Shown here piece by piece: positions 1 to 12,412 of a stretch of 64,000 nucleotides of DNA. Numbering within the stretch: position 1 is the stretch's first letter; every line of letters starts with the position of its first letter. The notes beneath the pieces were generated by a model. The model had not been told where the DNA came from. It did no database searches and saw nothing but the letters and a program-made list of their open reading frames with translations. The position numbers were made by a program, and so were the translations under genes. Source of the DNA: Salticus scenicus (Eukaryota; Arthropoda; Arachnida; Araneae; Salticidae); contig OZ005651.1 of assembly GCA_963930645.1 (NCBI GenBank), positions 330,603,527 to 330,667,526 of the forward strand. Direction: 5' to 3'.

Positions 1-80
1 GTTCCATTTTTTAATCAAAACTTCCGTTATTTGATAGTTACAAATAATAATAATAATAATAATTTAATAAATTATAAATT

Positions 81-117
<37 letters not shown>

Positions 118-1458
118 TAATTTTCTAAATAATTAAGTTTTATGTATAATAAAATGTTTTTAAATAATGAAAATCTGTCTAACCTCGAATTTCAGATATA
201 GAATTTAAAGTATGTATTGATAATTTTATAAACGCATAAAGTCACTTTGTAGCGTCGCCCTGTTATGTACTGCAAAAAATACTGCACGAACTAAAACTTA
301 ATTAGTACATATTATTTAAATGTACAGAAGCATGTCTCCAGTCGAAGAAGGTATGTTTAGTATTAGTTATTCGTTTACTGGGACACACAAATTATCCAAA
401 AAAATTATGAGATATGAGAAACAAATAGTTAAAATGCTATTTCTGTCGCATTACATGTTTTTAATATTTTCTAACAAAGTTGAAAAATGATTATAACTTC
501 AATTTCTGTATCTCTTAGTCCATCTTTGGTTTTCTGTGACTATATTAAGAATTCTCCGAAGCTTATTGTCGTTTCACTATTTGAATTGTTAAGATTTAAG
601 ATTTTAAGCGTCGAATTTAGTCCCTAATGTATTCTTAAATTTTTCTATATCTATTTACGTAATTTAGTTCTTTGAAATAGCCGTAGTAAATGTATCATTC
701 TGTCAGATTAGATAATTTTCCATTTAAATAGTAAACATCAATCAGATTTATTCGTTGCTGGATATCATGCGAATCCATATCAATTTCTGAAAAAATTCCA
801 GGAACTACAAAGAAAAGTAAAGTAAAAAACATTTAAAATGAACAAATTCTATTCCTAAACATCACAGAAAAATTTTATTCTATATATATTTTATAAATTA
901 TTTTTAGAAACTATGAAAATCGATTTAAACTACATTACAAAATTACTATGAATGATATCTAAACTAAATGCCAAATTTCACCTAACCATAAGCCGTACGC
1001 GTGTTAATAATGAATACTAATTTAATTGTTCAATGCATAGTAGAAAATACTTTTTGATTAAATTATTATTGTAAAAGAAAAATACGTACTAAACAAAACA
1101 AAATCAAAAACTGTTTTTTTTTTTTTGTTGTTGTTGTTTTCCATACATTTCAGTCTTTTAATGGTAGTTTTGCATCTGTTTCACAAAATCTCCAGTTACA
1201 TAGAAAGATGCAGCCTTCTCTTTTCTTATGAACTTTTAGAGTCTTCAACATTGCAACATTCTTACTTCTGTAAAAATTATTTTGATTTCATTTTGTTTGC
1301 AAAATTAATTTTCATTTCAGGAATTAGTAAACTTTTATAATATAAAAAGAAAGGTTATACATTTTTAGTTTTTACAAAGTCACCTTATTGTTTAATTTTC
1401 TTTTAATATTTTTTTAAGTAATCAAAAATGCGAGATTTTTTTTTTCATTAACGTCATA
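1..1458. other. AT-rich intergenic DNA, no gene seen
   Basis: No reading frame of coding character is visible on either strand. The stretch contains an (AAT)n run near 41-63, an (AT)n run near 85-113 and short poly(T) runs near 1113-1128 and 1438-1446. Short open frames here are low-complexity and I do not support them as genes. Confidence 0.6.
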
Positions 1459-1700
1459 TAGGGGAGAGTGTTGTACATTGAGACACTTTTCACATTTTAA
1501 TTTTTAACTCCTACAATTAAAGTTAGATTTATATTCTAAAGACAATATTTAAATACTCCAACATTCTCCTCTATAATACATTTTTTTCACTTTTAACAGT
1601 CTGAAAATAAAAAAGTTCCAGCCATTTTAAGTATGAAGAGTAAACAGTTCCAAGGTTGTACCTTGGGGCATGCTTTGTTGTACCTTGGGACATGCTTGAA
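1459..1700 (+). mobile_element. Truncated element with GGGGAGAGTG terminus
   Basis: A TA followed by GGGGAGAGTGTTGTACATTG at 1461 matches the terminal style of the elements at 47165-48439 and 56426-58067. Two internal copies of TTGTACCTTGGGGCAT/TTGTACCTTGGGACAT lie at about 1656-1694 and resemble the terminal motif TTGTACATTGAGACAC. No matching inverted right end was found downstream, so this looks truncated or strongly diverged. The superfamily is not assigned. Confidence 0.45.
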
Positions 1701-2298
1701 GATTCATGCAACATTCTTAGCCTAAACCATTTTTATGCAAATAATTAAAAAAATATATTTTAAGACATTAAATTAAAAAAAAATACACTTGCAGACATTA
1801 CGTAAATAATAATAAATTTGAAAGTTCAAGTCTTATTCGTAAATTAAACAAGTATTGATAAAGATTTTAATATTATATGACGTAAAGTCAATTGTTAGAT
1901 TTCTCGTTCAGACCTCAGTTGGAGTTTTAACACTTTACGTCTGATAAAATATCATAATTTTCATATCCATAAACAAATTTGCTGCTGTCCCTTGTGCGCT
2001 CTAAAAACCTCATTGTTAATGACCTCCAGCACTTCAGACCAAGAGGTGTTTCTGGGGATTCAAACATAGAAGTTAATATATTTTATTATTATTATTATTT
2101 CAGATACTTCTGTCAAAAAAGAAAAGAAAAAAAATCTATTTTTTTAATATGTCTGTGGTTTGTTGATATTTAATATTGTCATCATCTGAACTTGACAAAA
2201 TTGGTTTATTAATATAAGATTCTGAACTGCTTATTTGTTGTGCAGGTGGTTTTTCCCCCAATTCTGGATGCAGCAGTTTTGTGCTCTACAGCTCTCCT
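1701..2298. other. Intergenic DNA, nothing recognised
   Basis: AT-rich sequence with a short (ATT)n run near 2083-2098. I see no coding signal, terminal repeat or RNA gene. Confidence 0.5.
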
Positions 2299-2974
2299 GA
2301 TTATATTATAGTTTAAAACAAATATATTTAATATTCAAAGATATATTCGCAGTTGTAATAAATAATTTATTAGTGCGAATACGCAGACTGTAGCAAAAAC
2401 ACTTTAATGTAGTACAATACTCAACTGTATATAACATCTTATAAAAAAGCCCAGATGAATATCAGGAAAATTCATAGAGGTATCAGTGATTAAATTAGCT
2501 GTTTTTCATCTATTTTCTAAAAAGGTCTTTACGATAAGGGGTCATTCAGAAATTAATATTTGTATTAGAAAAAACGTTTTATTTTTCTTTTCAAACAATT
2601 AATTTTTCTTTTTTTTTTATAGGTATGTAGTACATATCTATGAAAAAAAAGAAAAATGAATCACAAATATTGTATGAAGTTTCATTGTGTAACATAGTTT
2701 TTTTCTGACAGAAATTTTAATTTGTGAATGACCTCTAATAGTAAAGAGCTTTTTAGAAGACAGCTGAAAAACAGCTTATTTAATCACCTGTATCTCTATG
2801 AGTTTTTATGATATTCAACTGAATTTTCTTTTAAGGTACTCTTCACAGTTCAGTATTATACTATATCAAAGTTTTTGCTACAGTTCGCGCCTGCGCAGTA
2901 ATACGTTATTTACTACAACTGTCCATATCGCTTTCCATATTAAATGTATTTGTCATAAACTATAATATAATGAT
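2299..2974. mobile_element. Foldback (palindromic) MITE-like element, ~676 bp
   Basis: The two halves are imperfect reverse complements over more than 300 bp. The left arm starts TGATTATATTATAGTTTAAA at 2299 and the right arm ends with its complement at about 2973. Internal markers such as GACTGTAGCAAAAAC (2387) and GTTTTTGCTACAGTTCG (2871) pair with each other. The centre is near 2630 (ATAGGTATGTAGTACATATCTAT, itself nearly palindromic). There is no coding capacity. The element type (foldback MITE) is inferred from the architecture alone. Confidence 0.7.
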
Positions 2975-3350
2975 TTAGGCATATATTATCACTTATTCTG
3001 AAAGTTTTGTTAAATTTCGGGAAAAAAAAACTTTTGAGTTATAGAGTAAAAATTTGCGAAATATTTTTCCATTTTTTGATAAAATATTTATAACTCCTTA
3101 AATATTCAAGTTAGTCTCACAAAATTCCACACATGTATAAAATATAACATTTATAGCCGCATCTAAAATTTGCAGACGAACTTTCAGATACAGGGTTAAT
3201 CACAAATTTCTTTTATATTATAGGATTTGTCGTTCACCCCCTAAAGACGTTCGTGACGAAATCTTTGCTGAAAAATATGAGAAAAGACATGTTTTCTTTA
3301 TTCCTAAAATTCAAGAATAACACACTGAGTAGAGATATTCGACAAAACGT
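2975..3350 (+). repeat. Diverged copy of a module shared by several MITEs
   Basis: About 3236-3347 aligns by eye with 58920-59040 (CCCCCT..., TTTGCT, ATATGAG, TTCAAGA, ATTCGACAAAACG). The same module recurs in the TTAA MITEs and in the foldback elements of this window. No termini were recognised around this copy. Confidence 0.4.
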
Positions 3351-3437
3351 AAAATAAATAAATAAATAAATAAAAATAAAAAATAAATAAAAATAAATAA
3401 AAAAATAAATAAAAATAAAATAAAATAAAATAAAGTG
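3351..3437. repeat. (AAATA/AAAT)n simple repeat
   Basis: An uninterrupted run of AAATA/AAAT/AAAAT units. It is followed at about 3515-3545 by a (TTTAC)n run and at about 3749-3771 by poly(A). Confidence 0.9.
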
Positions 3438-3470
3438 TTTCCATTATTTTCTCCAACACCTATACATACG

Positions 3471-4040
3471 GAAAGTGTTTTTTAATGTTTGCGAACTGCA
3501 AGCTATATCTTTTTCTTTACTTTACTTTACTTTACTTTATTTCTTTATTTTCTTTCATTCTTTCTTTTACTTATTTATTTATTTCTTTTTCTTTAATCAA
3601 ACTTTGCATAAATTTGATTTTTTGGGATTTGTGTTAGTCAGGACAAAGCATTTTTTGATCTTCTTGATTCATAAAAAAATCTACTGTATTTCAAGGCTAG
3701 ATATGAATAATAAAAACAACTTGTATAAGATTTCTTTCTCTATATTTAAAAAAAAAAAAAAAAAAAAAAAAATGTATTTTAAGGCGTCAAACCGGAAATA
3801 AAATACGCTGGAGAGTTAACAATTTGAGTACATTTGAAACGTACAAGAATAAATAGAGTAAAAAGTATCTGGAATGTATAGTGTAAGTATACGTATTAGT
3901 ATATTTGGAAAATGTCTTTTAATCTTTGTGAACCGCATGATGTCTCTTTCTTACTTACTTTTCATATATTTTCATAAAACTTTGCACAAATTTGTTCTTT
4001 CGGAACTTTCTGTTATCCGGACAAAGCATTTTTCAAACCC
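3471..4040 (+). repeat. Diverged direct duplication, two copies ~435 bp apart
   Basis: GGAAAGTGTTTTTTAATGTT...GCGAACTGC (from 3471) and GGAAAATGTCTTTTAATCTT...GTGAACCGC (from 3907) are related. Further shared blocks include AAACTTTGCATAAATTTG/AAACTTTGCACAAATTTG and GGACAAAGCATTTTT. The copies differ at many positions, so this is an old duplication. Open frames across it are rich in low-complexity residues and are not supported as genes. Confidence 0.55.
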
Positions 4041-4974
4041 TCGATCTCAAATTGAGATTCTAGTGCATATGAAAACTAAATACGAATATAATATAACTAA
4101 TGTAAACGTTCTGATAGGAGAGACAAACCTAGGCGCCGAACTCATTATCTTATATTAGTGGCTGGCACTCCGGAGGGCAAGTACCTTCTATGTTGCGGCG
4201 AGGAAACAACCAAATGGTAAGACCTGAGATGGTAAGACCAGAAAACGCTAAAAGGAGATAAAAGCGCATAGAATATTTACTAAAAAACTTTAAAAATCTT
4301 AAAAGATCTTTTAATGCTTATTTTAACTGAAAATCTTTAATGCTTATTTTTGAAAATTGTAAAAAGATGCTTTTTCATATCAGACAATATATTCATGTAA
4401 AGCACCTGTAAAAAAAAAAGAAAAAAGAAAAGAAAGAAAGAAAAGAAAAGGAAAGAAAAAGGTGGCATCTTCGCTTTACGGACATTGTCTTTCTTTTGTG
4501 TGTGTGTGTGTGTGTGTGCGTTCTGTTTCTACTTTTAGAAACATTAACTATAAATTTGGTTCGGTACCTCAATTAATCCTTTCTGTACATGACTGTACTG
4601 CAAAAGATGCTAAATGAAAAACTTTTGTTCACAAAAGAAATATTCTTTCAGAAATCTTATAGTGTGGCAGTACTGGACACTTAAAACCCCAGTGTTAGAC
4701 ACGTTTTTATTCTAGAAAAAGACTGACAAAGAATCTTCGAAATGTTTCTGATAAAGCAAAATAAAAAGATTAACCAAAATAAAATGTGTATTTAATTAAC
4801 AAAAAATATTTTCGCTATACTAATGAATATAACTTATTTCAAAAGGAATTTTAAATTTTCAAACATTCATATTATAACAGAATTTTTTCATACAATTTAA
4901 ACTAAGATCTTTAAAGCATCTGTGCTTCTATATTTAAAAAAATTCCTATTTTGATCTGAGTTTATTATTATTAA

Positions 4975-5011
<37 letters not shown>

Positions 5012-5253
5012 GGGCACACCAATATAGATATTTAGTGACAACAGGTAACGCTGCTATTATATTATCCAAAAACTACGATTTTAAAGATAGCTGTATCTCA
5101 GCATCTATTAAATATTTTAGTTTTTGCACCATGTAAAGAACAAGAGATTTAGATCTCTTGCTCTTTACTCTATATTAAAATTGAATTCCAACCATTATAA
5201 TAAATAAAAGAAAAAGTGGATTTTCCTTTAAAAATATTTAAGCCGTAATAAAT
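4041..5253. other. Intergenic DNA with microsatellites
   Basis: Contains an (AAAG)n-rich purine tract near 4409-4460, a (GT)n run at about 4497-4518 and a (TTG)n run at about 4975-5011. No gene is recognised. Confidence 0.6.
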
Positions 5254-5566
5254 TTAACACGTTGAGCGCCACACAAATTCTTAAAATTCCTTAAAATTCC
5301 ATAATGATTCCTCCTGTAATAAATAAAATTGACGCGGCTTTATATCATATTTGACATTGTCAGCCGCCGATGGCTGACAGGGCGCTCAACATTTTAATTT
5401 TTTATTGGTATTGCTTTTACTTTCGGGGTAAAACTTTCACTGAAATGTTTGAAGCATAACATATTCTGCACACTCCTAAAGTTTCAAGATGATTCCTTCA
5501 GTACTTAGAGATATATGACAAAATGTCTAGAATCTAGAATGACTGACATGGCGCTCAACGTGTTAA
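5254..5566. mobile_element. TTAA-flanked MITE (piggyBac-like), 313 bp
   Basis: TTAA at 5254-5257 and 5563-5566 flanks a perfect 14-bp terminal inverted repeat, CACGTTGAGCGCCA. The TTAA target is characteristic of piggyBac-type transposition, so this is read as a non-autonomous member. Its right half (about 5410-5535) carries the module AAAGTTTCAAGATGATTCC... that also occurs in the foldback elements, which have different termini. A second family member lies at 50350-50745. Confidence 0.85.
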
Positions 5567-6046
5567 TTGAATTTAAATTTTATTAAGTTTAATCCTTTAT
5601 ACTATATTACCATTTTTTCTGATAAATACAATAAAAAGAAAAGGAAGAGAGAGAGAGAGAGAGATTTAATTTTAAAGGAATTAAATGAAAAATAAAAAGT
5701 TGTTACAAAAATTATACATAAACAGGACCTGATAAACTTCGTGTGAGGCCTGGGGCACACATAGTTTCGTAAATCTCCTCCATCATACTCCCCACCCCTC
5801 GCACAGTGCATCAATCAACAAAGGTACAGATTACCTATATATGAGACAAAAATGACAGAATATTGATTTTATGGTACCATTTTTTGGGCCCCTTGCTATT
5901 CAGGGCCAAGGGAGAGTGCCCCGTGTGCCCCTGTTTTAATCACGCCCTGTACATAAACATAATTGTTATACATATATTTTTTTTCAATGTAAAATTTAAT
6001 ATTTAAATTTATATACCGTATTATCATTTGCTTTCAATAAATATAA
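5567..6046. other. Intergenic DNA with a possible hAT-like terminus
   Basis: A (GA)n run lies at about 5646-5664. On the minus strand, 5954 down to about 5885 begins CAGGGCGTGATTAAAACAGG and continues as a G-rich stretch resembling hAT terminal sequence. A related GGGGCACA-like stretch is near 5752. I could not pair ends or find a target duplication, so the hAT reading is weak. Confidence 0.3.
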
Positions 6047-6575
6047 TACACTACCTTTCCATAGATGACCGGAAACTTGAAACTGACCGGAACGTCCATT
6101 TCAGACGTTTTTTGAAATATCTCAAAGTGTACTAAACAAATCACCTTGAAACTTTGGCCCCGAAAGGGAAAGGGGACCACTAAAAAAATAACGAAAAATG
6201 AAATTGTTTGGCATCACTCAGTAAAAAGTAATTCTTGAAATGCAATTTCGCTGCAGTATGTGATTATGGGGCTTCTTCTTATTATGTGTGTAAAATTTTA
6301 TGTCTATACTACATGTAATCACGAAGATATAATGGTTTCTTTAAAAAATTGCTAAAAATGTTATCACTTTTTTAGCTATAACCCGCAAGGTATTAAACCC
6401 AGTCATTTTCAGGAAATTTGACATACAATATTATACATAGCATATTGTAATCAGAATGAAAAAATATTAAATATCTAATGATATATGAATCTTTTTGCTG
6501 ACTAATTCTTAACTGCGCATGTGCAAGATTTAGCGAAATTTCATTTGCATAATTTAATAGCCAAGTGTATTGAGC
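6047..6575 (+). mobile_element. Half copy of the 9021-10438 foldback family
   Basis: TA plus CACTACCTTTCCATAGATGA at 6047 matches the left end of the element at 9021. Homology continues through the CTTGAAACTTT module, GGCATCACTC..., GATTATGGGGC and the TGCGCATGTGC block to about 6570. The right arm is missing. The copy ends where a different element (AGTCTGTAACAAAAGTATCC) begins, which suggests truncation by insertion or rearrangement. Confidence 0.7.
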
Positions 6576-6715
6576 TACAGTCTGTAACAAAAGTATCCGA
6601 ACACTAACAAAAATTCCTGTGTAAAAAAAGTTGAGTTAATACTGTTTTGTTAAATAAATCCTTGTCGAATCATGTTCTTTGACTAAGAACATGATTCGTC
6701 AAGGATTTATTAGTA
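6576..6715. mobile_element. Fragment with 27-bp hairpin; relative of 60975-61281
   Basis: AGTCTGTAACAAAAGTATCC (6579) followed by a strong hairpin: 6653-6679 pairs with 6685-6711 with one mismatch across 27 bp and a 5-nt loop. The same order (CAAAAGTATCCGA..., AATTCCTGT, AATAAATCCTTGTCG hairpin) occurs in inverted orientation inside the TTAA element at 60975-61281. This copy lacks that element's TTAA ends. Confidence 0.6.
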
Positions 6716-7101
6716 TTATGAAAATGTATTCTTTTGTTAAAGTAAATCGTTAGATGTGCTCATATTAAGTACCAGTAATACAGTGTACACACAAGAGAAT
6801 ATGGAAACAGCAAAGGCATAAAAAAGATAGACAAAAAAAAAAAATAATAATAATCATATAATTTTACAAGACAGTGGCAATTTTCTAATAGAAAGAGACT
6901 GGATTGATTGTCATTGCAGAATTATTATTTTTCATCAATCATTAAGCATTTAGAAAAATATCTAACAAATGAATTTGAGAAGATTTATATTTTAAAGGAA
7001 AAAAAAGAGATAACTATAGAAACAGTGTGTAACTGTTCTATTAATGATTATGATGGATATAACAAATGAGAGTTTTTTAATCTTAAAAAAGAAGGTAGAA
7101 G

Positions 7102-7140
<39 letters not shown>

Positions 7141-9020
7141 TTATTTTAGCGATAATGCTACTAATACAATTCCGATTTTTTTTAACACGACGCGATGATT
7201 CTCGAATAAATAGTTCTGCTTTCTATATATTCGTAAACAAGATATGTAAATGTAACTATTTTGCAATAGTAGTATTAGAAACTCGGGAAAGTTGGCGGAC
7301 AAGTTTTAAATGAAAAGCCTTTTTCTAAAAAGGAAAATAAAATGTACTAAGTCACTTAATATTTAATAGTATATGTTCCATAAGCATATATTAAGTAGCT
7401 TTAAGCTACTTCCTACCTGCGAAAAGCGCAATCCGAGTTCTGAAAAAAAAGTAAACAATATAAAACACATTAAAGTATAATAAATCGATGGTAATGCGAA
7501 GAAATGATCATATAACAAACGGAATGAGGTGGCTCCCCGCCTACTTCCAGAACTAGTCTTTGCCTAATCTTCTTTCTTGGCAGTAGCTGGGAAGTGGGCA
7601 ATCAGGCGTTTTATAGAGAAGAGAGGCATGTTTACATTTCCATAAATGAATTTGTCGATAATAGTTTTAATCTGTTTTATTATTGGCGTGAGTATTGTGG
7701 TTTAATTCATATTCTTTTTAACTGCTCCTGGATATACTTATATCCATTTTATGGATGAATTTGGCATTGATAATATGTCTCTCTTGCCTTGTATATTATG
7801 TCACATTATTTATATATACGGAAAATTTATAATTAATATTATTTATTATACATATTAGATATTTGGTATCAAGTGTTTTTTTTTTCTTCATTATTTATTT
7901 ATTTATTTTATTTTATTTTATTTTATTGCAAAGAAATCATCATTACCTAATAACAAACTTGTAAACAAATCAAATGTCATTTACAAAAATCTTCCTTTCG
8001 TTATAACATAGCTAAATGTGTAATATAAAGTGTAAGACAGACAATGAAAATTAATGTGATTCAGTTTAGTAAAATTAAAACAGGATTAAAATGTAAATTC
8101 GTTGTTTATATTAAAATGTAAATACTAATTATAAAAGAAAAAAAAAAAAAAAATCCAGATCATGAAACGCAACTTATCTGACAAACAATTGTTTGGTCCA
8201 TAAGTTTATAATAAACACTTCTCTTATAAAATTAGAAGATTTTTAAAACACGTGTTCTTAGTATAATACATTAAAGGACAATAAAAAGCACTTAAAGACG
8301 CATTTTAAAATTCGTACATAGTCATTTATTTGATTAAAATTATATTTATAATCTTTGTTCTAAACGAAGCTTTTCGCTATGAATACATCTTCAGTTTAAA
8401 ACAATTTTTGCAAAGTTCGTATAATACAGTCAACTATATATAGTAGGATTATCGGCGATGGACACAGGGAAAAACTTGACGACATAGAACAAAAATTTAT
8501 ATTCTACATACATCTTACGTGACAATTGGGATTTGATAAATGTGATTAAATGCGTGTTCTTTTATATGGCCCTGAAAAAAAAAATTCCCAGTTTTAAAAT
8601 TATTTTCAAAAAAGAGATTGCTACAATTCATATCCAACAAATTTTTATTAAACGTTAAAAACATCCCAGAATCATACTTACTTGTAGTGAAATAATTTCA
8701 TTAACATATTCAATTAAGTTACTAAATGTAAACTATTTTTTTTTAAACATCCTTCTAAAAGAACAGTTTTGAAAATAAAATGTTAATTTAAAAAAAGAAT
8801 GCAATACAAAAAGCTAAATATGTAAATACAAATAACATTTCGAAAATATTCTTCTGTGCCATTTAAACAGCAATACAACTTCTAGCTTTTCCTCATTTGC
8901 ACTCTTTTTACGTTAAAATAGTTTTATGTACGAGGTTATTTCTGTTTTTACTACTAATTTAACTAATTTAACCAAAGATATTTGAATTATATCTGAATTG
9001 AACGAGTTACAGATAATTAT
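6716..9020. other. AT-rich intergenic DNA, no gene seen
   Basis: An (AT)n run lies at about 7104-7134, (ATTT/TTATT)n at about 7889-7926 and poly(A) near 8140-8153. A slightly GC-richer patch at about 7520-7620 has no recognisable product. I see no termini or RNA genes. Confidence 0.55.
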
Positions 9021-10438
9021 TACACTACCTTTTCATAATTGACCGGATACTTCTGATTTCAGAAGTTTTTCGAAATATTTTAAAAAGTCATCGACAAATC
9101 ATCTTGAAACTTTAGGTGTAGGAAGAACATGTTAAAAATCATATATTTCAGGGAAACTTTTGCCCGAAAGTGAAAGGGGACTAGTAAAAAATTAAAGAAA
9201 AATTAAAGTGTCTGGCATCACCCTGTAACAAGTAATGCTTAAAATGAGATCTAACTGTAGCGTGTGATTACAGGGCTCTTTTTTAGTATCTGTATAAATT
9301 TTTATGTCTCACCTCATGTAATCAAGAAGATATAACTATTTCTTTAAAAAATTGCAACAAACAATTATCACTTTTTTAGCTGTAACACGCAAAGTATTAA
9401 ACCCCATGCAAAGTCATTTTCAGGAAACTTGACAGACTAGACGCAACATACTGCAATCAGAATGAAAAAATATTTAAATATCTAATGAAATATGAGCCTT
9501 TTTACTAAATAATTTTTAACTGCACGTGCGTAAGATTTAGCGAAATTTTGTTTGCATAATTTAATAGCCAAATGTATTGAGATACTTAGATAACAACACC
9601 AAAGAATTATTGTGTAAAATCAAAAAGTTACACACGATAGAATGAACTGCTATTCAGTTTCTCTCGAAATAAAGCTAAACAATAAGGGGTTTTACTCACA
9701 TTTTTTATTTTCATTCAATGCATAGTAATACAGGTTTTCGATGATTGTAAATAAATATTGAAAAAAAAAAAAAATCCTTATTATTTCGTATTTTTGAGAA
9801 CAGCTGAAATTCATTTCATTCTCTTGCATATAACTTTTTGAGTTTACACGATACATGTTTGGTGGTTTTACGTAACTAGCTCAATGCATTGGCTATTAAA
9901 TTACGTAAATGAAATTTCGCTAAATCTTGCGCATGCGCAGTTAAAAATTATTTAGTAAAAAGGCTCATATTTCATCATTAGATATTTAATATTTCTTTCA
10001 ATCTGATCGCAGTTTGCTATGTATAATATTGTATGTCAAATTTCCTGAAAATGACTTTGCACTGAGTTTAATACCTTGCGGGATATAGCAAAAAAAGTGA
10101 CAATTTGTTTGGCAATTTTTAAAAGAAACCGTTATATTTTCGTTATTACATGTGGTATAGACATAAAATTTTATACAGATAATAATAAGAAGCCCCATAA
10201 TCCCATGCTGCAGCCAGATCGCATTTCAAGCATTACTTTTTACTGGGTGATGCCAAACACTTTCATTTTTTACTGGTCCACCTTTCCCAATCGGGGCCAA
10301 ACTTTTACTGAAATATATAAGGTTCAACATGTTCTTCATACTTCTGAAGTTTCAAGATGGTTTGTCTAGTACGTTTTGAGATATTTCAAAAAACGTCTGA
10401 AATGAAAAGTGCCCGGTCATTTATGGAAAGATAGTGTA
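9021..10438. mobile_element. Large foldback element, 1418 bp, TA-flanked
   Basis: The left end TACACTACCTTTTCATAATT (9021) is the reverse complement of the right end, with TA at both borders (9021-9022, 10437-10438). The arms are imperfectly complementary over nearly the whole length, including TGACCGG, CTTGAAACTTT, GGCATCACCCTG, TTAGCGAAATT and GCGCATGCGCAG-type blocks. The centre lies near 9730. Frames such as 10076-10369 are by-products of the arms. TA borders suggest a Tc1/mariner-type or similar mobiliser, which is inference. Confidence 0.8.
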
Positions 10439-10590
10439 GTAGATAACTTCATAAAGTAATATGTGTAATTATTACTGCTTTTTCTTTAGTCACATTAATA
10501 TTAAAATGTATTTTGTCAAAGTATGTTTGTTGCATAAATTAGATATCAATGACTCAATTAAAAAAAAAAAAAGATAAGTTTTAAACAATC

Positions 10591-11336
10591 TTTTAAGGAG
10601 ACTTTGCGCGTTAGACGCCACCATTGAAGTAGGTCTCATATAAAAGCTTTTATTTCTATTTATTACTTATAAACATAACTGTATTAAGTTTTTTCAGTGA
10701 AATATTTATTGAAGCATCAATTTTTATAGTTTTTGATAGATATTTAACGAATTTTAAATCTTTAAAAATGCGTTTTCTCAGTATGCATTCTTTCATGAAT
10801 TCGTAATCTTCAAAATTCTGAAATTTCTACAGATATTTAAGAAAAGACTTGATATCTTTTTTGAATGTTTAATAAAACCCACTTAAAAGAATTTGAGATG
10901 GGTTTTGCAATATCACTAAAAGGAAATATATTAAAAATAAAAATACAACAAAAATAATTTTTTTTTTTCACATTTTTACCTAGACATGCACTTTATACTT
11001 TTTTTTTTCTCGAAAACTACTTAATAAATTTGAAAATCTATCCCTAATTCTTTTAAGTATGTTCCATTAAAAATAAAAATAAAAAATATTAAGTGTTTTC
11101 TTATATATCTGTAAAGCTTTAGTATTTTGAAGACCATGATAAATTGCAAACAGAGAAAACCCAATTTGAAGATTTAAAATCGGTAAAAAGTATATCAAAA
11201 ATCATGAGAATTAGTGCCTGAATACGAATTTTAGTAAACAAACCTAATATAGTTCAAATCATAAATATTAAACGGAAATATAAGCTTTTATATAAAACTT
11301 CAGTGAGGCCGTCCAAGGTGCAACGTTTCCTTAAGA
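10591..11336. mobile_element. Second foldback element, ~746 bp
   Basis: TTTTAAGGAGACTTTGCGCG (10591) is complementary, with mismatches, to the end at 11336. Internal pairs include CATATAAAAGCTTTTATTTC with its complement at about 11280-11298, and GATTTTAAATCTT with 11167-11180. The centre is near 10965. It lies only about 150 bp from the 9021-10438 element but has different ends. No coding content. Confidence 0.65.
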
Positions 11337-12120
11337 CAAATCAAATAATCTATATGTTATCTTATAATCAAAATTTTTTATATCCATCATTATTGGTATT
11401 GTAAGTATGTAATTTTATCATACTACTCTAATTACTATTATTCTTATAGCAGAATATGAGCTAGAGATGTTACTTCTAAATCGTCGTATACGAATGACTA
11501 TTTTGAACTAGTTCTCATCCATTTCAATAAAATTCCTATGCATTTACCAATATCTTGGCAAACCTAAACTTTTTTTTATACATAGAATCATTTTTTTTTT
11601 TTTTTACAATGGGGAAGGGGGGGTGAGAGGATTCTTTGATTAAAATATGTCATAGCGGCCACTTAATAGCATAACTGCTTAAGAGTGGTTGCTATAACTA
11701 ATACTATTTTTTCTCTGATCACATTAAAATTTAACTGTATTTATTGCCACTGTATATTTATTCGGATTATAAGGGATTTTATAGTAGATTCTAATGCTTT
11801 GCAATATTTAAAATCTCAATGAGTTTTAAATGACCTTTACGTCAGTTTGTTGAAATAATATCTAATTATAAAAATTTATTCGTGTTATTATTTTAGAATA
11901 CATATACATAAATTTATTGAAATACTTTTTTCTCGATGGAATACATTTTTTGCATTATATTTTAGTGAAATTACACTAATTCAAGAAAATATTTATAATA
12001 AGTTGAAGTGATAATATTTATATATTATTACCATGATTATAAAATGCAAGAAAATATATTATGAAATGCCGTGATATTCGCAAAAACTAAAAATATAGAT
12101 ATAACCATTAACATTTTTAT
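11337..12120. other. AT-rich intergenic DNA, no gene seen
   Basis: Contains poly(T) at about 11589-11606 followed by a G-rich patch, and a short imperfect palindrome at about 11652-11694 (TAGCGGCCACTTA / TAAGAGTGGTTGCTA). Nothing else recognised. Confidence 0.5.
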
Positions 12121-12412
12121 TAGGGACTAGCAGGCTTTGCCCGCTTCGCTGGCCAGTAAATTTAAAGGAAACTCTTTTCTATATATCTTTATAAAAATAA
12201 AATAAAATAAATTACTGAAATTGTTCAAAAGCTCGCTCCAGGTCCCTGCTGCATTCGGCAGCGATTTGGTCATCCACTGCAACTCGGCCGCTTGTCCCTA
12301 TTACCTGCGACAATAGTTTACCAATGAGCTTCCATTTAGGTGCTTATTATATAACAGTTTCGAAATAGATAGTATCGAAAAAATTGGAGTTTCCCTTTTA
12401 TATTTGAATCCC

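Noticed and set aside
10076..10369. 97-residue plus-strand frame
   Set aside because: Entirely within the right arm of a foldback element, with no domain and no matching frame in related copies.
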